Positions 30,246 through 41,885 of a stretch of 64,000 nt of DNA are shown one piece after another. Below the pieces are notes generated by a model. It did no database searches. It was given only the letters and a program-made list of their open reading frames with translations, and had not been told where the DNA came from. Source of the stretch: Sebastes aleutianus (lineage: Eukaryota; Chordata; Actinopteri; Perciformes; Sebastidae); contig CAKAKS010000013.1 in assembly GCA_916700875.1 (NCBI GenBank), positions 10,732,596 to 10,796,595 of the forward strand, given 5' to 3'. How positions within the stretch are numbered: position 1 is the stretch's first letter; each line of letters opens with the position of its first letter. The translations under genes were made by a program, and so were the position numbers.

Positions 30246-30402
30246 GCTGTACAAAAACACACACACACACAGCACTGATGGAAACACTTTATTCCACTCA
30301 AGTAGCTTTCTGCTGATTGCACGCTCTCTCTTCAGGGATCTCTTCTCTCTAAATGGTTTAAGGCATTAATGCACAATCAATACTATTTACATACACAAAA
30401 AC

Positions 30403-30403
<1 letters not shown>

Positions 30404-30482
<79 letters not shown>
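30404..30482. repeat. (CA)n microsatellite, longest in window
   Basis: About 79 bp, uninterrupted. Confidence 0.98.
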
Positions 30483-30484
<2 letters not shown>

Positions 30485-31314
30485 GGAGAGGGAATATTCC
30501 CTGCCTTATTGGCAATCAATACTGACATCCCAGTTAACCCATAAGATCAGCGTTTCCTGATGAGAAGCTCAAATGCAGCAAAAAGAAAAATATATCCAAG
30601 AGTAGTAGTGGCAAAATGAAAACACATACATATAATAAATCAATACCGGACATCCCCTTTTTGCTTTAATTATCATCAAAATGCTTCGTCTCGATTTATA
30701 CTTCCACCTGATCAGATGTTGTGTTGAAGTCGTTCACTTAAATCACCAAACGGATCAATTTCAGCGAGCGTCTCAAGCCGTTTGAGCGATCAGTGAAATG
30801 CTAAGTCATGATTTAAACAGCTTTAAGGAAAAAGGTGAGTAAGCAAAACCACTCCGGTCTTTACAAGCACATAAATATGAAGCACTTAAGGAAATCCATA
30901 GTAGGGGCTTCATTAGTGACTGAGCAAGTCCTCACAGCTAACGACCTGCCACTTCTGGTGCCAATACGAGCAATTACATTCATACGCTTTTAAAGTCTTG
31001 GCGACCTGGTCATTTCTGATCTGAGAACAATCCATCACTGATGACATATCATACCCGATCTGAATAAGGAACAGTTTGTGTGAGAAACACAACTCAGTGT
31101 AGAATCAGTTGAGCTGACAGCTTGGTTGAATGGTGAGTAACAGTTGGTGCAAACATCCACTGCCTATTCAACTTTTGACATGGGACTGATTATCCTGCCT
31201 GGAATATAACAATATTACATATCAAAGTCAATATTCTTTCACTGTAAACATACAATCAATTTTATAAAGAAACATTTTCAGCAATGATCGACAAATAAGC
31301 AGAAAATGCCTCCC
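30483..31314. other. Unassigned sequence
   Basis: No gene or repeat family recognised. Confidence 0.4.
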
Positions 31315-31399
31315 TTAAAGGAGCAGTGTGTACGATTTGGTGCCATCTAGCCGTGAGGTTGCAGATTGCAACCAACTGAAACTTCTCCTGTGTGCCAAG

Positions 31400-32038
31400 T
31401 AGGGATGTCACGATACCAGAAATCTAGTAGTCGATACCAATACAAGTGAATTTCCACAATTCTCAATACCAAATTCGATACCACAGTAAAAAAAACAAAA
31501 AAAACAATAAATCACATGTAATGTGTACATGTGTCTATATATATATATCAGTAGTTTAAATTCACTGACATGGTGACATTTCACTGGGTAAAGACTACCA
31601 GAGGTGGGACCAAGTCATTTTTTTGCAAGTCACAAGTAAGTCTCAAGTCTGTGACTCAAGTCCCAACTCAGGTCTCGAGTCCTAAACAAGCCATATGAGC
31701 TCTTCACCAGATGTAATGTGAGTTTAACAGCAGAGTAACTGGATCCAACTGGTGCTCAATAACATAACGTGATTGGATGCTGTTGGATCGGTTCAAACTA
31801 AGTGGATCTGGGGAGTTAAGTGTAAGTTAATCAAATGCAAGTCTCAATAACATTCACCGGAAATACAGAGTCCAGAGTTCAATAAAAAACAAAACACCAC
31901 TTTTCAGAGATTTAGCAATAAGCAACAAAAGATAGTTATTCAGTTTGTTCAGTTCAGTTCAGTTTTTTCCCTCACGAGTGAATCCTCTTCTCCAACATGG
32001 AGGATCTCTGCATCTCTTGATCTCGCTGCTGGATGGCG

Positions 32039-32077
<39 letters not shown>

Positions 32078-32246
32078 AATCTCCGACAGAGAGCAGAGGA
32101 CGGAAGCAGCCATATTTGGCGCTTGGCGGGTGTTAACTTGCAGGCATCGTACGGTACCGTCGGTACTGTAGAAAACGAGAACCGACACGTTTTTAGAATT
32201 TTAGCATCGACTTGGTACCGAAGTACCGGTTCCCGTGACATCCCTA
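31400..32246 (+). mobile_element. hAT-B copy 1 with perfect 8-bp target duplication
   Basis: TAGGGATGTCACGATACC at the left and CCCGTGACATCCCTA at the right. GTGCCAAG occurs exactly at 31392-31399 and 32247-32254. The 847-bp interior has no transposase. It contains a (GT)n at 32041-32076 and terminal blocks rich in GGTACCG-type motifs. Inserted in TTAA-E. Confidence 0.93.
32041..32076. repeat. (GT)n microsatellite inside hAT-B
   Basis: 36 bp, uninterrupted. The four 63-93-codon frames over it on both strands are artefacts. Confidence 0.97.
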
Positions 32247-32400
32247 GTGCCAAGCATGTAGGAGAACTACGGTGGCCAACGCAAAAACGTGAAGACGTGA
32301 ATGTCCCTCTCTAGAGCCAGAGTTTGGTTTGTCCGTTCTGGGCTACTGTAGAAACATGGTGGAGAGAAAACTGGAGAAAATGCAACTGAGCTGCTGCTTT

Positions 32401-33085
32401 TCTACTTCATGTGATAAATAACTAAATATGTATATACATATATATCACTTATCACTACATAAAATAGATATAATGTCTGTGCCACAAATTGTATTTTTAA
32501 AATCAGATTCCATCATTTTGTTTTAAGCCTGTTTTTTTAAACCAATTACTTCCTAATGTTTAATAAAGTAATACTTTAAGTTTAGAATTTTTATGAAATC
32601 TGAAGATAATGGGCATACATAGAATATGAAATATTAATTTGACATTATAAATAATGTTCATTCACAAAACTTGGAAACTTGAGTCCATGTCTCTAACTGT
32701 ACATCTACTGTAGTTGTTGCTCAGCTGATGCAGTAAATAGCAGGTATGGATAAAAAACAAATGTCGATTATATATATGGAAGATAAAGAAAAATAAACAA
32801 GCTGGTGTGTGTGATCTTCCATTTTGATGTTGGGCCGAGTATTAAACAGGAAAAGATCAGCTCAGGTTGAGATTATCATTTTTGTAACCAAAAAAACTAC
32901 AGTGGCTGTTCCCTCGCTAACGCGTTTGGCTTCCAGGAAAAAGAGATGAATGATTACTCTGAGCACGTGAGGTCAATAAAGACATCAGTTAACCTATTCA
33001 TCATAATGGATAATACATAATTAGCCTGGCTTGGCTTCATGGAACTTTATAGAGGCTAAACCTTTGATATACACAAGCACTAAAT
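32401..33085. other. Unassigned AT-rich sequence
   Basis: Nothing recognised. Confidence 0.4.
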
Positions 33086-33648
33086 CAGTGTTGTAGTCAA
33101 GAAAGACCACCTAAACCAAGACCAAGTCACAACCCAGACCAGACTGTATCGAGATAAAGACAAGACCAAGACTTTGAGGGGTTGAGACCAAGTGAAGACC
33201 AAAACCAAGGCAGCACAAGACCGAGTCAAGACAAAGACCAGACCAGCGTGAGTCCTGTATGACATACTTAGGATAAAATGTGGAACATTAAAAACCACTG
33301 AGGCACTCCTAAAAATGATCTGAAGATTCACATTCCCATAACAACACCCACAGAACATATATGAAGATGCCTCTTCATTCACCTCTTTTATTGTCATATA
33401 TACTGTATATGTATGTATATACAGTATACAGATAGTGTACCATGACAAATGACTCAAGGCACTGCAGAGGTGATGAGTATGAGTGAAAATTGTCCTTTGT
33501 TTTCTATGAGCAATCATAGTAATGATGTTAACTAATAAATCAGACGATGCAATTCGTTAATATCCCTGCAGTTGTGCTCTTAACCGGTCTTAAAATATCC
33601 AGAGTCTTTGTCTGGAGACCGACACCGATCTGCAGTACTACAACACTG
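33086..33648 (+). mobile_element. hAT-F, non-autonomous
   Basis: Left end CAGTGTTGTAGTCAAG, right end GCAGTACTACAACACTG. The flanking 8-mers CACTAAAT (33078-33085) and CACTGAAT (33649-33656) differ at one position. The 5' third is rich in 'gaccaagac/aagaccaga' units. The 145-codon minus-strand frame (33080-33517) has no transposase motif. Confidence 0.85.
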
Positions 33649-33664
33649 CACTGAATATCAATAT

Positions 33665-34132
33665 TAAAGGAATACCGGTGTTACCGGTGTTATCAGTGTT
33701 ACACGGTGTCACACGGTGTCACACGGTGTTACACAGTGTTACACAGTGTTACCTCTGTTACCGCTGCTACCATTACACGGTGTTACACGGTGTTACCGTT
33801 GTTACACAGTGTTACCTGTGTTACATGTTGTTACACGGTGTTACCCGGTGTTACACAGTGTTACCTGTGTTACATGTTGTTACACGGTGTTACACGGTGT
33901 CACACGGTGTTACACAGTGTTACCTCTGTTACCGCTGCTACCATTACACGGTGTTACACGGTGTTACCGTTGTTACACAGTGTTACCTGTGTTACACGGT
34001 GTCACACAGTGTTACACGGTGTTACACGGTGTTACCGTTGTTACACAGTGTTACCTGTGTTACATGTTGTTACACGGTGTTACACGATGTCACACGGTGT
34101 TACACGGTGTTACACGGTGTTACACGGTGTTT
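33665..34132. repeat. GTTACACGGT minisatellite
   Basis: About 45 units of mainly 10 bp (consensus ACACGGTGTT) with variants ACACAGTGTT, ACCTGTGTT, ACCGTTGTT, ACATGTTGTT. A block starting ACCTCTGTTACCGCTGC occurs at 33751 and 33922, a higher-order period of 171 bp. Because 10 is not a multiple of 3 and the unit has no forward stop, all three plus frames stay open (163, 176 and 199 codons); the peptides repeat a Gly-Val-Thr-Arg-Cys-Tyr pattern and are artefacts. Confidence 0.95.
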
Positions 34133-34821
34133 GGGCACACACCAATACATTACTTGCCCATCGCCTCCATCGACGTTTTGCTTTTGTACAGAAATAAAAC
34201 CCATTTAGTTCATTTTTCACACACGGGACGAGAGAGAGAGTTGACAAGACGATGGCGGAGGATTTGGTGTCAAAGTGAAAAGCAAAAGTGCCTATTTGGA
34301 AAATTTCATATTTAAACCCAATGCTGTAAGGGGACCATAACGTTAATGTGGAAATCACCATGTGGAGGATGGCTGGTGTGTGCGCCGTAGTGGCACCAGG
34401 TGGACACCAGCATCCCCAAAGGGACAGCTCAACCAGAGAGGCCAGACACACCGCCATCCAACATTAAAGTCAAAGGAAGCGCTCTACGGATACTGACTAT
34501 CATCTATTCTTGTAAAATGTCCAGTGACACCGGTGTTGTCACAAGTTTATTAACCAGTGGAACAAGTTCCTCACCGTGATATGAATAAAGATATACATGT
34601 ACTGTTATACCTTTTAAGCTCCTTTTAAGAGAGGTTGTTTTTCACTGAAGTATTGCAAAGTATTTTCAAAATCTCTGAGCAGTCATTTGTTGTACATTTG
34701 AATTTACAATGCCGGAGAACAAAAGGCACAAATGTTTCAGCCAATAAGCCAAGTCAAACCTTCCTACACATTTTATTTGATCTATTTCAATATTTATTTG
34801 AATAGGGACAGGTATACTGTA
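34133..34821. other. Unassigned sequence
   Basis: Nothing recognised. The 115-codon minus-strand frame at 34110-34457 has no known domain. Confidence 0.4.
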
Positions 34822-35182
34822 TAGTAGAGCTGCAACGATTAATAGTCAACTATTAAATTAATCGCAAACTATTTGATAATCAATTAATCGGTTTGAATAT
34901 TGTTTTAAGAAAACAAAGTTTAAATTCTCTGATTCCAGCTTCTTAAATGTGAATATTTTCTGGTTTCTTTCCTCCTCTATGACAGTAAAGTGAATATCTT
35001 TGAGTTGTGGACAAAACAAGACATTTGAGGACGTCACCTTTGGCTTTGGGAAACACTGATCAACATTATTCACCATTTTCTGAAATTTTATAGACCAACA
35101 ACTAATCCATTAAGAAGAAGAAAAAGAAAATAATCAACAGATTAATCAACAATGAAAACAGACGTTAGTTGCAGCCCCAGTA
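34822..35182 (+). mobile_element. hAT-D, complete copy
   Basis: Ends TAGTAGAGCTGCAACG and GTTGCAGCCCCAGTA are inverted repeats. The direct repeat TATACTGTA flanks it (34813-34821 and 35183-35191), consistent with an 8-bp hAT duplication. Subterminal parts are rich in ATTAATCG/CAATTAATCG. The interior GTGAATATTTTCTGG and GAGTTGTGGACAAAACAAG is shared with the 61.9-kb copy. No transposase. Confidence 0.85.
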
Positions 35183-35662
35183 TATACTGTAGCATGAACC
35201 AATGCCACACACTATAGCATTTATAACCTAAGCTAATTTACAATTCCCGTCCCTAGTATACATTATACAGTGTACTGCTACAATCCTATACAATACATGA
35301 GAACTCAAAGACATAGAAACTGTTCATTCAGAGTGAGAACCAGTTTGCTTCAACTTCAAGTTGTGTGAAACAAACACTCAGACACTTCTAGATTGGCATG
35401 TAGCAAGAGTGTGACAGACATTTCATGTCAGCCCATTATTCCTCTCTCTCACTGTCGCCCCTCTCCTCTTCATCGAAGTCTCTTTTTTCTCCTTCTATCT
35501 CGATCTTTTCTCTCTCCGCCCCCCCCCCTCTTCACTGTCACTATCTCTCTCTGCCTTCCTCTAAGTCCATTATTTCTCCATTAAAACCCAGGATGACCTG
35601 TGTAATTGCCTCCAATGACTGGGTCCTAATGAAAAAAACACATCGCATTAGTGGCGAGACGG
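35183..35662. other. Unassigned; pyrimidine-rich tract
   Basis: CT-rich stretch at about 35430-35560 with a C9 run near 35520. Frames at 35393-35584 and 35425-35793 are low-complexity Ser/Leu/Pro. Confidence 0.45.
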
Positions 35663-35704
35663 CGTGTGTGTGTGTGTGTGTGTGGGTGTGTGCCTGTGTG
35701 TGTC
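35663..35704. repeat. (GT)n microsatellite
   Basis: About 42 bp with interruptions. Confidence 0.93.
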
Positions 35705-35727
35705 TCTGCATGTCAAGCCGCCGGGCC

Positions 35728-35892
35728 TTGACCAAAGCAGATAATATTGTCTGTCAGACCTGCCTGTTACACCCTTTTAACCAGCATCTGTGAGTGCATG
35801 TGTGTGTGTGTGAGAGTTAGTGCCAATCTGCTGGAGCCTTGACCAATGCAGATAATATTCTCTCAGACCCGTGTTCCACCCTTTTAACCCAG
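35728..35892. repeat. Local tandem duplication
   Basis: Two copies of a ~57-60-bp segment at 35728-35787 and 35837-35892. Both run CCTTGACCAA(A/T)GCAGATAA, TATT(G/C)TCT, CAGACC, CACCCTTTTAACC(C)AGC. A GT-rich spacer separates them. Not shared with other parts of the window. Confidence 0.85.
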
Positions 35893-36844
35893 CTGTGTGT
35901 GCGCGATTGTTTGTGTGACTCAAATTGCATTCCTAGACATGCATAAATATGAAGTCCAAAGCGCCTGTGTGAGTCAGTCGATGACAGAAGGGGGGTGCGT
36001 TCAAGCGTACTACATGTGGGAGTGTACGTCCAAGTGTGTGAGTGAGAGAAAATGAAATGAAGAAGGGAGCAGCGAGCAGAGAGGAAGATTGTAAATGCAA
36101 AAGAGAGAGAGGAAGAAGAGGCATTTTGTTTGACAGGCAGGCCCTGCGCTGTATAGATGCTCATGCATTGATTCAGTGGCTCAGAGACACACAAAAAAAG
36201 CTTTCTCTTTGATTTCGTAAAGGCCGGCGTTGAAAATTGGGTGTAAAAGAAAGAAAGAGAAGTTAGGAGAAGCATCGAGGGATGACTTCCAGAATCCAGA
36301 ACACATACAGCAGCTACACAATCCTGTTTATCCTCAACAGGATGCACAGACAAAGACAGTCAGAGGTTATATTGGATGGGGACAGACCGAATAATTCACT
36401 GCAGCCTTGTCACAATGATCAACATGTCAGTCTTGCATTAATGCTGCTGCAGAACACAGAGGTCAATATAACGTTTTATGAATGTTTCATTCTTTCACCA
36501 AATGAGCTCTATGAGATTCAGATGTGTCTCCTACATGAGGACTGGGTGTGTGCAGGTGACAAATAACACAAAATGATATATTATGATGAGATGTTTGCAA
36601 CCAGACCCTCTGATTTGTGTGAAGGTGAGCAGGATTGCAGTTTGTAAGTTTCTTCCTGGTTAAAGAAACACAATCACGGCAAAGCTCCACACGCAGCAAA
36701 GAAACAACTTCAAAACTATAAATGTCATTCCGGTGCACCCGTTTCCAATGGTATTATCAACCGATTGGATGGGCGTTATCAGTGGTTATCTTCACCATTC
36801 TAATGCTTCAGATGGGCCAAGCTGCACCTACCATGTTGTGAAAA
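35893..36844. other. Unassigned sequence
   Basis: No gene recognised. The 178-codon minus-strand frame at 35817-36353 is Ser/Leu/Thr-rich with no domain or splice context. Confidence 0.4.
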
Positions 36845-36960
36845 TGAAACTTTATTTGATCTTTTTTTTAGGTTTTTATATCATTCTGTAGCTTCACAGT
36901 GGTGTTCCTCGTGTATTTAAATCTGAACATTTAAATTTTGTACGTATGTTTTAGTGTCAA
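36845..36960. repeat. Disp-4 dispersed repeat, copy 1
   Basis: TTAGGTTTTTATATC, CAGTGGTGTTCCTCG, CTGAACATTTAAATTTTG and GTTTTAGTGT blocks match 55140-55235. Confidence 0.65.
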
Positions 36961-37019
36961 AATGCTATTTTCCCAAGCCCCTCTAAAAACACTAAAGTGG
37001 GCGTTTCCAGAACGCAGAT

Positions 37020-37330
37020 GGAGCCGCCCATTAATATTGTGAATTGAAACAAAACAACTTTAGGTTTAGGCAACAAAACTACTTGGTTAGGTTTTGGAAA
37101 ATATTGCGGTTTGGGTTAAAATAAGTAAACTTGTGTCATATACTTTTCTTATTTAACTTACGTAACATGGCGTTAGTGAAGTACATAATTTACGTAACAA
37201 AAGTATACATAACAAGCTTACTTATTTTAACCGAACCATGATGAAATAACAGCACGATAAAATAAGTCAATGTTCAATTTTGGTTTGACGCTAGATACAA
37301 ACATCGGTATCCTGGGTGGCTTTTCAAGCT
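37020..37330. repeat. Disp-2 fold-back pair
   Basis: Plus-strand unit with TTAGGTTTAGGCAACAAAAC, then GGTTTGGGTTAAAATAAG. Exact 15-bp arms GGTTAAAATAAGTAA (37114-37128) and its complement (37218-37232) face each other. The usual 'atcctggg' end follows near 37310. Confidence 0.7.
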
Positions 37331-38548
37331 GTGGGAGAGGCCCACTTCCTGCCAGGGTGGCCGTCATTTGACAATCTTTTTAAGGGGGGGCACGCCTGAT
37401 TAATTCCCCTAATGATCAACAGTCTGTCTGTTTGATGATCAGATGGATTTCAGGCATTTCAAAAATTTCCATCAGCTGTCGTACAGTTGGAGCAGTTCCA
37501 CAATTTGACATCCCACATGGCTGCTGTCAGAGAATCTGTTTCAAACAGCAATGAGCTTGTTTTAATATTATTAGATTAGTATTTTACATCTCATGGCGAA
37601 CTGTAGTCTTGACGGAAACTGTGCTGTGATATATAAAAACTGAACCTGAACCATCAACAAGTTCTTGCATCCAGTTCTCACTGCAAAACAGAGAGACCAT
37701 ATTGCCCACATCTTCCCAGACACATTTTCTTCTTCTTACTTTTTCTTAAAAATAGAATTATCACAGAACGCTGCCTTTTTTTGTCAACATTTCTGAGGGA
37801 AAGGCCTGACTAAAACTATGTTCAACTAGAAGAAGAAGAAGAGCTGTGTATCTTAAGGTTCGGGCAGTTTAATGGTTGATGAAGATTAAACCAGTTTCTA
37901 AAGAGGAACATGACAGAAAACAGGGCTTGATGATCCTCTACCTCATCGATTCAAGAGACAAGTTGTTGGGACACAAACTCTACCAAGCAGTCCATTTCAA
38001 CTTTAATGATCCTAGTGGGGACATCGCACGACTGCAGCAACAAGTAACCATACAGTAGTGCCTTCCTTCTTTTCTCTTTTATCATCGCCATCCTTTGTGT
38101 GCTATATCTAATCAAGCAAAGATGAACAAGAGAGGCAGGTTTAGAGTGTAAAAGAGAATGAAAGAGACAGAGAGAGATATTGAAGAAAGGTCACGCAGGA
38201 AATAAAGATTGAAGTCTTGGAAATTAATTGAAACTGTCTTCAGTGAATTATTTGTCCAGACCACAAGATCATTCAACCCACACTTTTGAGTTTCAGTTTT
38301 TCCATTTCTCTTCCACTACAACATTAATTAATTCCTCTACTTTTTTTTTGGTCTCTTGCATTTCACCCTTCTTGACTTCACTTGCTCTATTTTGTTCCCT
38401 CAGGGGTTGTAGAGGGAAATTAATTCTCTCTCCTCGCTTTTGCTTCTTCAACCATTTTAGCATCTAGTTCTCTACCTTTCTCTTTGTATGGATGTATAAC
38501 ATATGCATGTATGTACTGTAAGATACCAGTCTAAGTATTCGTCCTGTC
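37331..38548. other. Unassigned sequence
   Basis: Nothing recognised. Frames at 37876-38058 and 38228-38467 lack known motifs. Confidence 0.4.
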
Positions 38549-39468
38549 TAGGGGTGTCACAAGAACCGATACTTCGGTTCTACCAAGTCAGTGCCAAAAT
38601 TTTGAAAACGCCGACAGGACTCCTTTTTCTACAGTACCACAGGTGCTGTCAGGGCTTGATACCAACGACGTCTCGTTGCCCCGGTGACGATAGAAAATGT
38701 GTTTGGGACACACTAAACTCACTATCGATGAACCCTGTTTTTCCCTGATAGTGTTACACTGTGAACAACAAATCTGTGATGAAATTCGTCAGGATGAGAG
38801 CTAGTTAACGTTCAGGATTCACACTCTTTTCTAGAGAAATTTCCCCAGGACTTTACATTTACATTTGAAGGATAATGTAACCCAAATTATTCAGAGTTAC
38901 AGCCTGTGTTGAAATCATTTTCCAGGACAACATAAGAATTTTTCTCTCATTTTCCATGTGTTTTTCATGACTGGAAAATTGGTCAACTGTTTTCCAGGTT
39001 TTCCAGGACGCCTGGGCCCCCTGACGTTAGCTGTTAGCTCTGTGCGGGACTGCGCTGCTTACCAGCTGCCAACAGCTAACGTTAACTAGCTCTCTTCCTG
39101 CTGAGTTCAACACGGGAGGTGCCACTGATTTACATTATGATGCGTTCAGGCTCTATTCAGTAAAAATGTAGTGTAGGAATGAGTATTGGGTGAAGGTAAT
39201 CATGACGTTATCAAGATGTGTTTGAATGTAATCTTGTAAAATATAATTATAGTAGTAATAAAAATAGATAATAGAGGGAATTATGACCTGTTTAACTTCC
39301 TAACAAAAACCTGTATGTAAACGGTAATAAAGCAGTGGATGTTGAAGTTCTTGAGATTTATTGTTTGACATTTGTTTTTTACCGTGGTATCAAATTGGGT
39401 ATCGAGAATCATGGAATTTCACTGGTATTGGTATCAACTCCTAAATTTCTGTTATCGTGACATCCCTA
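38549..39468 (+). mobile_element. hAT-B copy 2
   Basis: TAGGGGTGTCACAAGAACCG at the left, TTATCGTGACATCCCTA at the right. Flanks GTCCTGTC (38541-38548) and CTTCTGTC (39469-39476) agree at 6 of 8. Interior diverges from copy 1 except for terminal parts (CTACCAAGTCAGTGCC / GGTATCGAGAATC). About 39020-39120 carries GCTAACGTTA-type sequence. Older than copy 1. Confidence 0.82.
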
Positions 39469-40634
39469 CTTCTGTCTAATCTCCATTTTCCTTATTTTTG
39501 TCCCTCCTCTTCACTGCCTTCCTCCATCTTTCTATACTTTGGGTAGAGATTGGATACAAGAGTGGGCAAGAAGTCTGAAAAACATCCTTAAATCACTCCT
39601 CTTCCCTCCATTTTTTCTTTCCCTCCTCCGCCTTCTTGCACCTCAGCCTTTTATCCATGAACCCTTTTATTAATTGTGCGTTGCTTTCTCATACACCTGA
39701 CACCTCTAAATCTCTCCACCTCCTCCTTCTTTTCATTTTCCCTTTTCCAAATTCTGGCACGCCTTTTCTCTGCCATTAATCCCTCGCTGTCCTTAAATCT
39801 TCCTCAGGCCCGCTCTCCCTCCGTTTGGCCCATTCATTCCGGTTCCCCTCCGTCTTCCTGTAGGGCCCGATATCTCCCTCCTCCTAAAGATTGCCCTGTC
39901 ATTTCTCCGCCGCATTGCCTGTCCTTTTGTGTTTATCGCTGCATCTTCCCGTGTCACCTTGTCCGCTTCCCCCGAGCGAGCAAACAGTTGCGCTTGAAGC
40001 TGTGGTTCATCTTTTGTGTCCAAGTGAAAAATCTAGTAGTAAATAATATACATAATGGCGTTCGTGCTTAATTCAAGGAATGGATGAAATGTGTTTTTTT
40101 ATGTGACGACTCATCCCGTTCTCATCTTATCACCGATGCACAGCCTCAGCTATATACTCTCATATCACGTAGTTTCATTTCAGAGTTCTCCGCAGCCATA
40201 TTTCTTCTCTGACTCATTGTAACAAAGATGTGCTTGTGAACCAACACGTCTTTGAGTTTGTCTAATAAGTCGGTAGCACTCTGCCATGCAGCACCTCTTT
40301 GTTTCTTACAATACAACACTTATTTTCCTCTTCACACAAACATCTCTCTATCCTGCATCTGAAGGTTCACAATGATTGAGTAAAAATGCGTCCACAATTT
40401 GGAGAGTTTTCTATGAGTAATGAAGTGGCAATCCGCCATTTGCTAAAACGTATGCTGGCATAGACAGAGACGGGTTCACACTTTGCTCTCTGGGGCTAAT
40501 TGTCTTCCAGTTAATAAGGACATTTTGTGAAGAATAAACTTGATGAGAACTGTCTGATTCGATTTCTTTGACCTGATCCATTTGTGCTTCTTGGGTGACG
40601 CAATCATACCTCAAATGCTTTGATAATTCTAGAT
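39469..40634. other. Unassigned; pyrimidine-rich first half
   Basis: CT-rich at 39470-39960. The 131-codon frame 39676-40071 is Ser/Pro/Leu/Phe-rich with no domain. Confidence 0.4.
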
Positions 40635-41333
40635 CAGGGGTGCTCAAACTTTTTCCCTTGGTGGGCCGAAACCGGAACTTAACGGTGGGCCTAAAGCATT
40701 ATCCTAATGTGCTCTTAAGATGCAAAATGGTACCAGGATCCCAAGTTCTCCGAATTGAATATTCTTTTAGCTTTTACTCAGCTGGCCCGTTAAAACCCAC
40801 CTGCTGAATACAATTGGGCTCATTTCCAGTCATACCCAATTTATGAAATTCCAAGACTGTTTAGGGACCCCAGCGTGCAGAAATATAACTATGAACACTA
40901 TAAATAAAACACAATTTTTTAGAAAAAGCGAAACGAAGACATTTATACTGCATACAAAACACTGCATGTTTTTGCCCCAAACTGCATGTGATTCTCATAA
41001 AGTGGACATGTCTGTAAAGGGGAGACTCGTGGGTACCCATAGAACCCATTTACATTCACTGATCTGGAGGTCAGAGGTCAAGGGACCCCTGTGAAAATGG
41101 CCATGCCAGTTTTTCCTCGCCAGAATTTATCCTAACTTCTGAGCGTTATTTAGCCTCCTTCCCGACAAGCTACCATGACATGGTTGGTACCGATGGATTC
41201 CTTAGGTTACCTAGTTTCCTATGATACCGGTACCTTCACTCTAGCCTGATACAGCCTCTGAAAGACAGTAGAGTCAGTCGGGATTGCCTGACATACATCT
41301 GGTGGGCCAAATCAAACCTTATGACAGTTCCTG
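40635..41333 (+). mobile_element. hAT-G, containing an inverted hAT-A core
   Basis: Left end CAGGGGTGCTCAAAC, right end ATGACAGTTCCTG; both are followed inward by GTGGGCC-type sequence. Flanks TTCTAGAT (40627-40634) and TTCTAGAG (41334-41341) agree at 7 of 8. Positions about 40975-41255 are the reverse complement of the hAT-A core (AAGTGGACATGTCTGTAAAG, GTGGGTACCCATAGAACCC, GAGGTCAGAGGTCAAGGG, GTACCGATGGATTCC). Confidence 0.78.
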
Positions 41334-41639
41334 TTCTAGAGGATCAACATAATGCAGCATGTAGAGAAAAAGCTCACATTTCCTGAGGACTTAAACCACA
41401 GTCACAGAGTTGTCTATATGAAACCAATGAGGCTTGCTCTGGTGATTAAATTAAAACCGGATTTTGCATATAGATTGGATTGGCAGATTAGAGAAGAAAC
41501 ACAGCAATTCTATAATTACAACAGCACATACAGCCAGGGCTCTGTGCAGTTTCCAGTGTAGGTCAACTGGGAGAGCAAGGCATTAGGGCAGAGATCGGTA
41601 CCAGGAGCTGACAGCATCATGAGCTGCTGTCTAAGTAAA
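41334..41639. other. Unassigned sequence
   Basis: Nothing recognised. Confidence 0.4.
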
Positions 41640-41885
41640 TATGGCCCTAATGACCACAATGACAACCTTGCCATGTTGATGTTCAGCAGATATAATGTTG
41701 ACCATGTTCACCATCCATTATGAAAAGTTCAAGGATCATCAAAGTTGTTACAACTCAGGGGGGCACGAATATTTGCACCAAATTTCATGGCAATCCATCC
41801 ATTACTTGCTGAGATATTTCAGTCTGGAGCAAAGTGAAAGATGGACCGACAGACCAAAACTGCCATCCTTTGAGCCACAAAATGA
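41640..41885. repeat. Disp-3 dispersed repeat, partial
   Basis: TTCAGCAGATATAATG, CACCAAATTTCATGGC, AATCCATCCATTAC and GAGATATTTCAGTCTGGAGC blocks, as at 24.7 and 29.1 kb. Confidence 0.7.

Larger units (their letters stand above)
31315..32400 (+). mobile_element. TTAA-E, left end and body, split by hAT-B
   Basis: Left end TTAA-AGGAGCAGTGTGTACG at 31315 followed by ATTTGGTGCCATCTAG. After the nested element it resumes at 32255 with CATGTAGGAGAAC and GCCAGAGTTTGGTTTGTCCG, a body I recognise as common in percomorph DNA. The right TTAA end is not visible. The end coordinate is approximate. Confidence 0.6.

Noticed and set aside
33678..34315. 176- and 199-codon frames
   Set aside because: Translation of a 10-bp minisatellite without forward stops.
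35817..36353. 178-codon minus-strand frame
   Set aside because: Low-complexity Ser/Leu/Thr composition, overlaps GT-rich and duplicated sequence, no domain, no conservation evidence.
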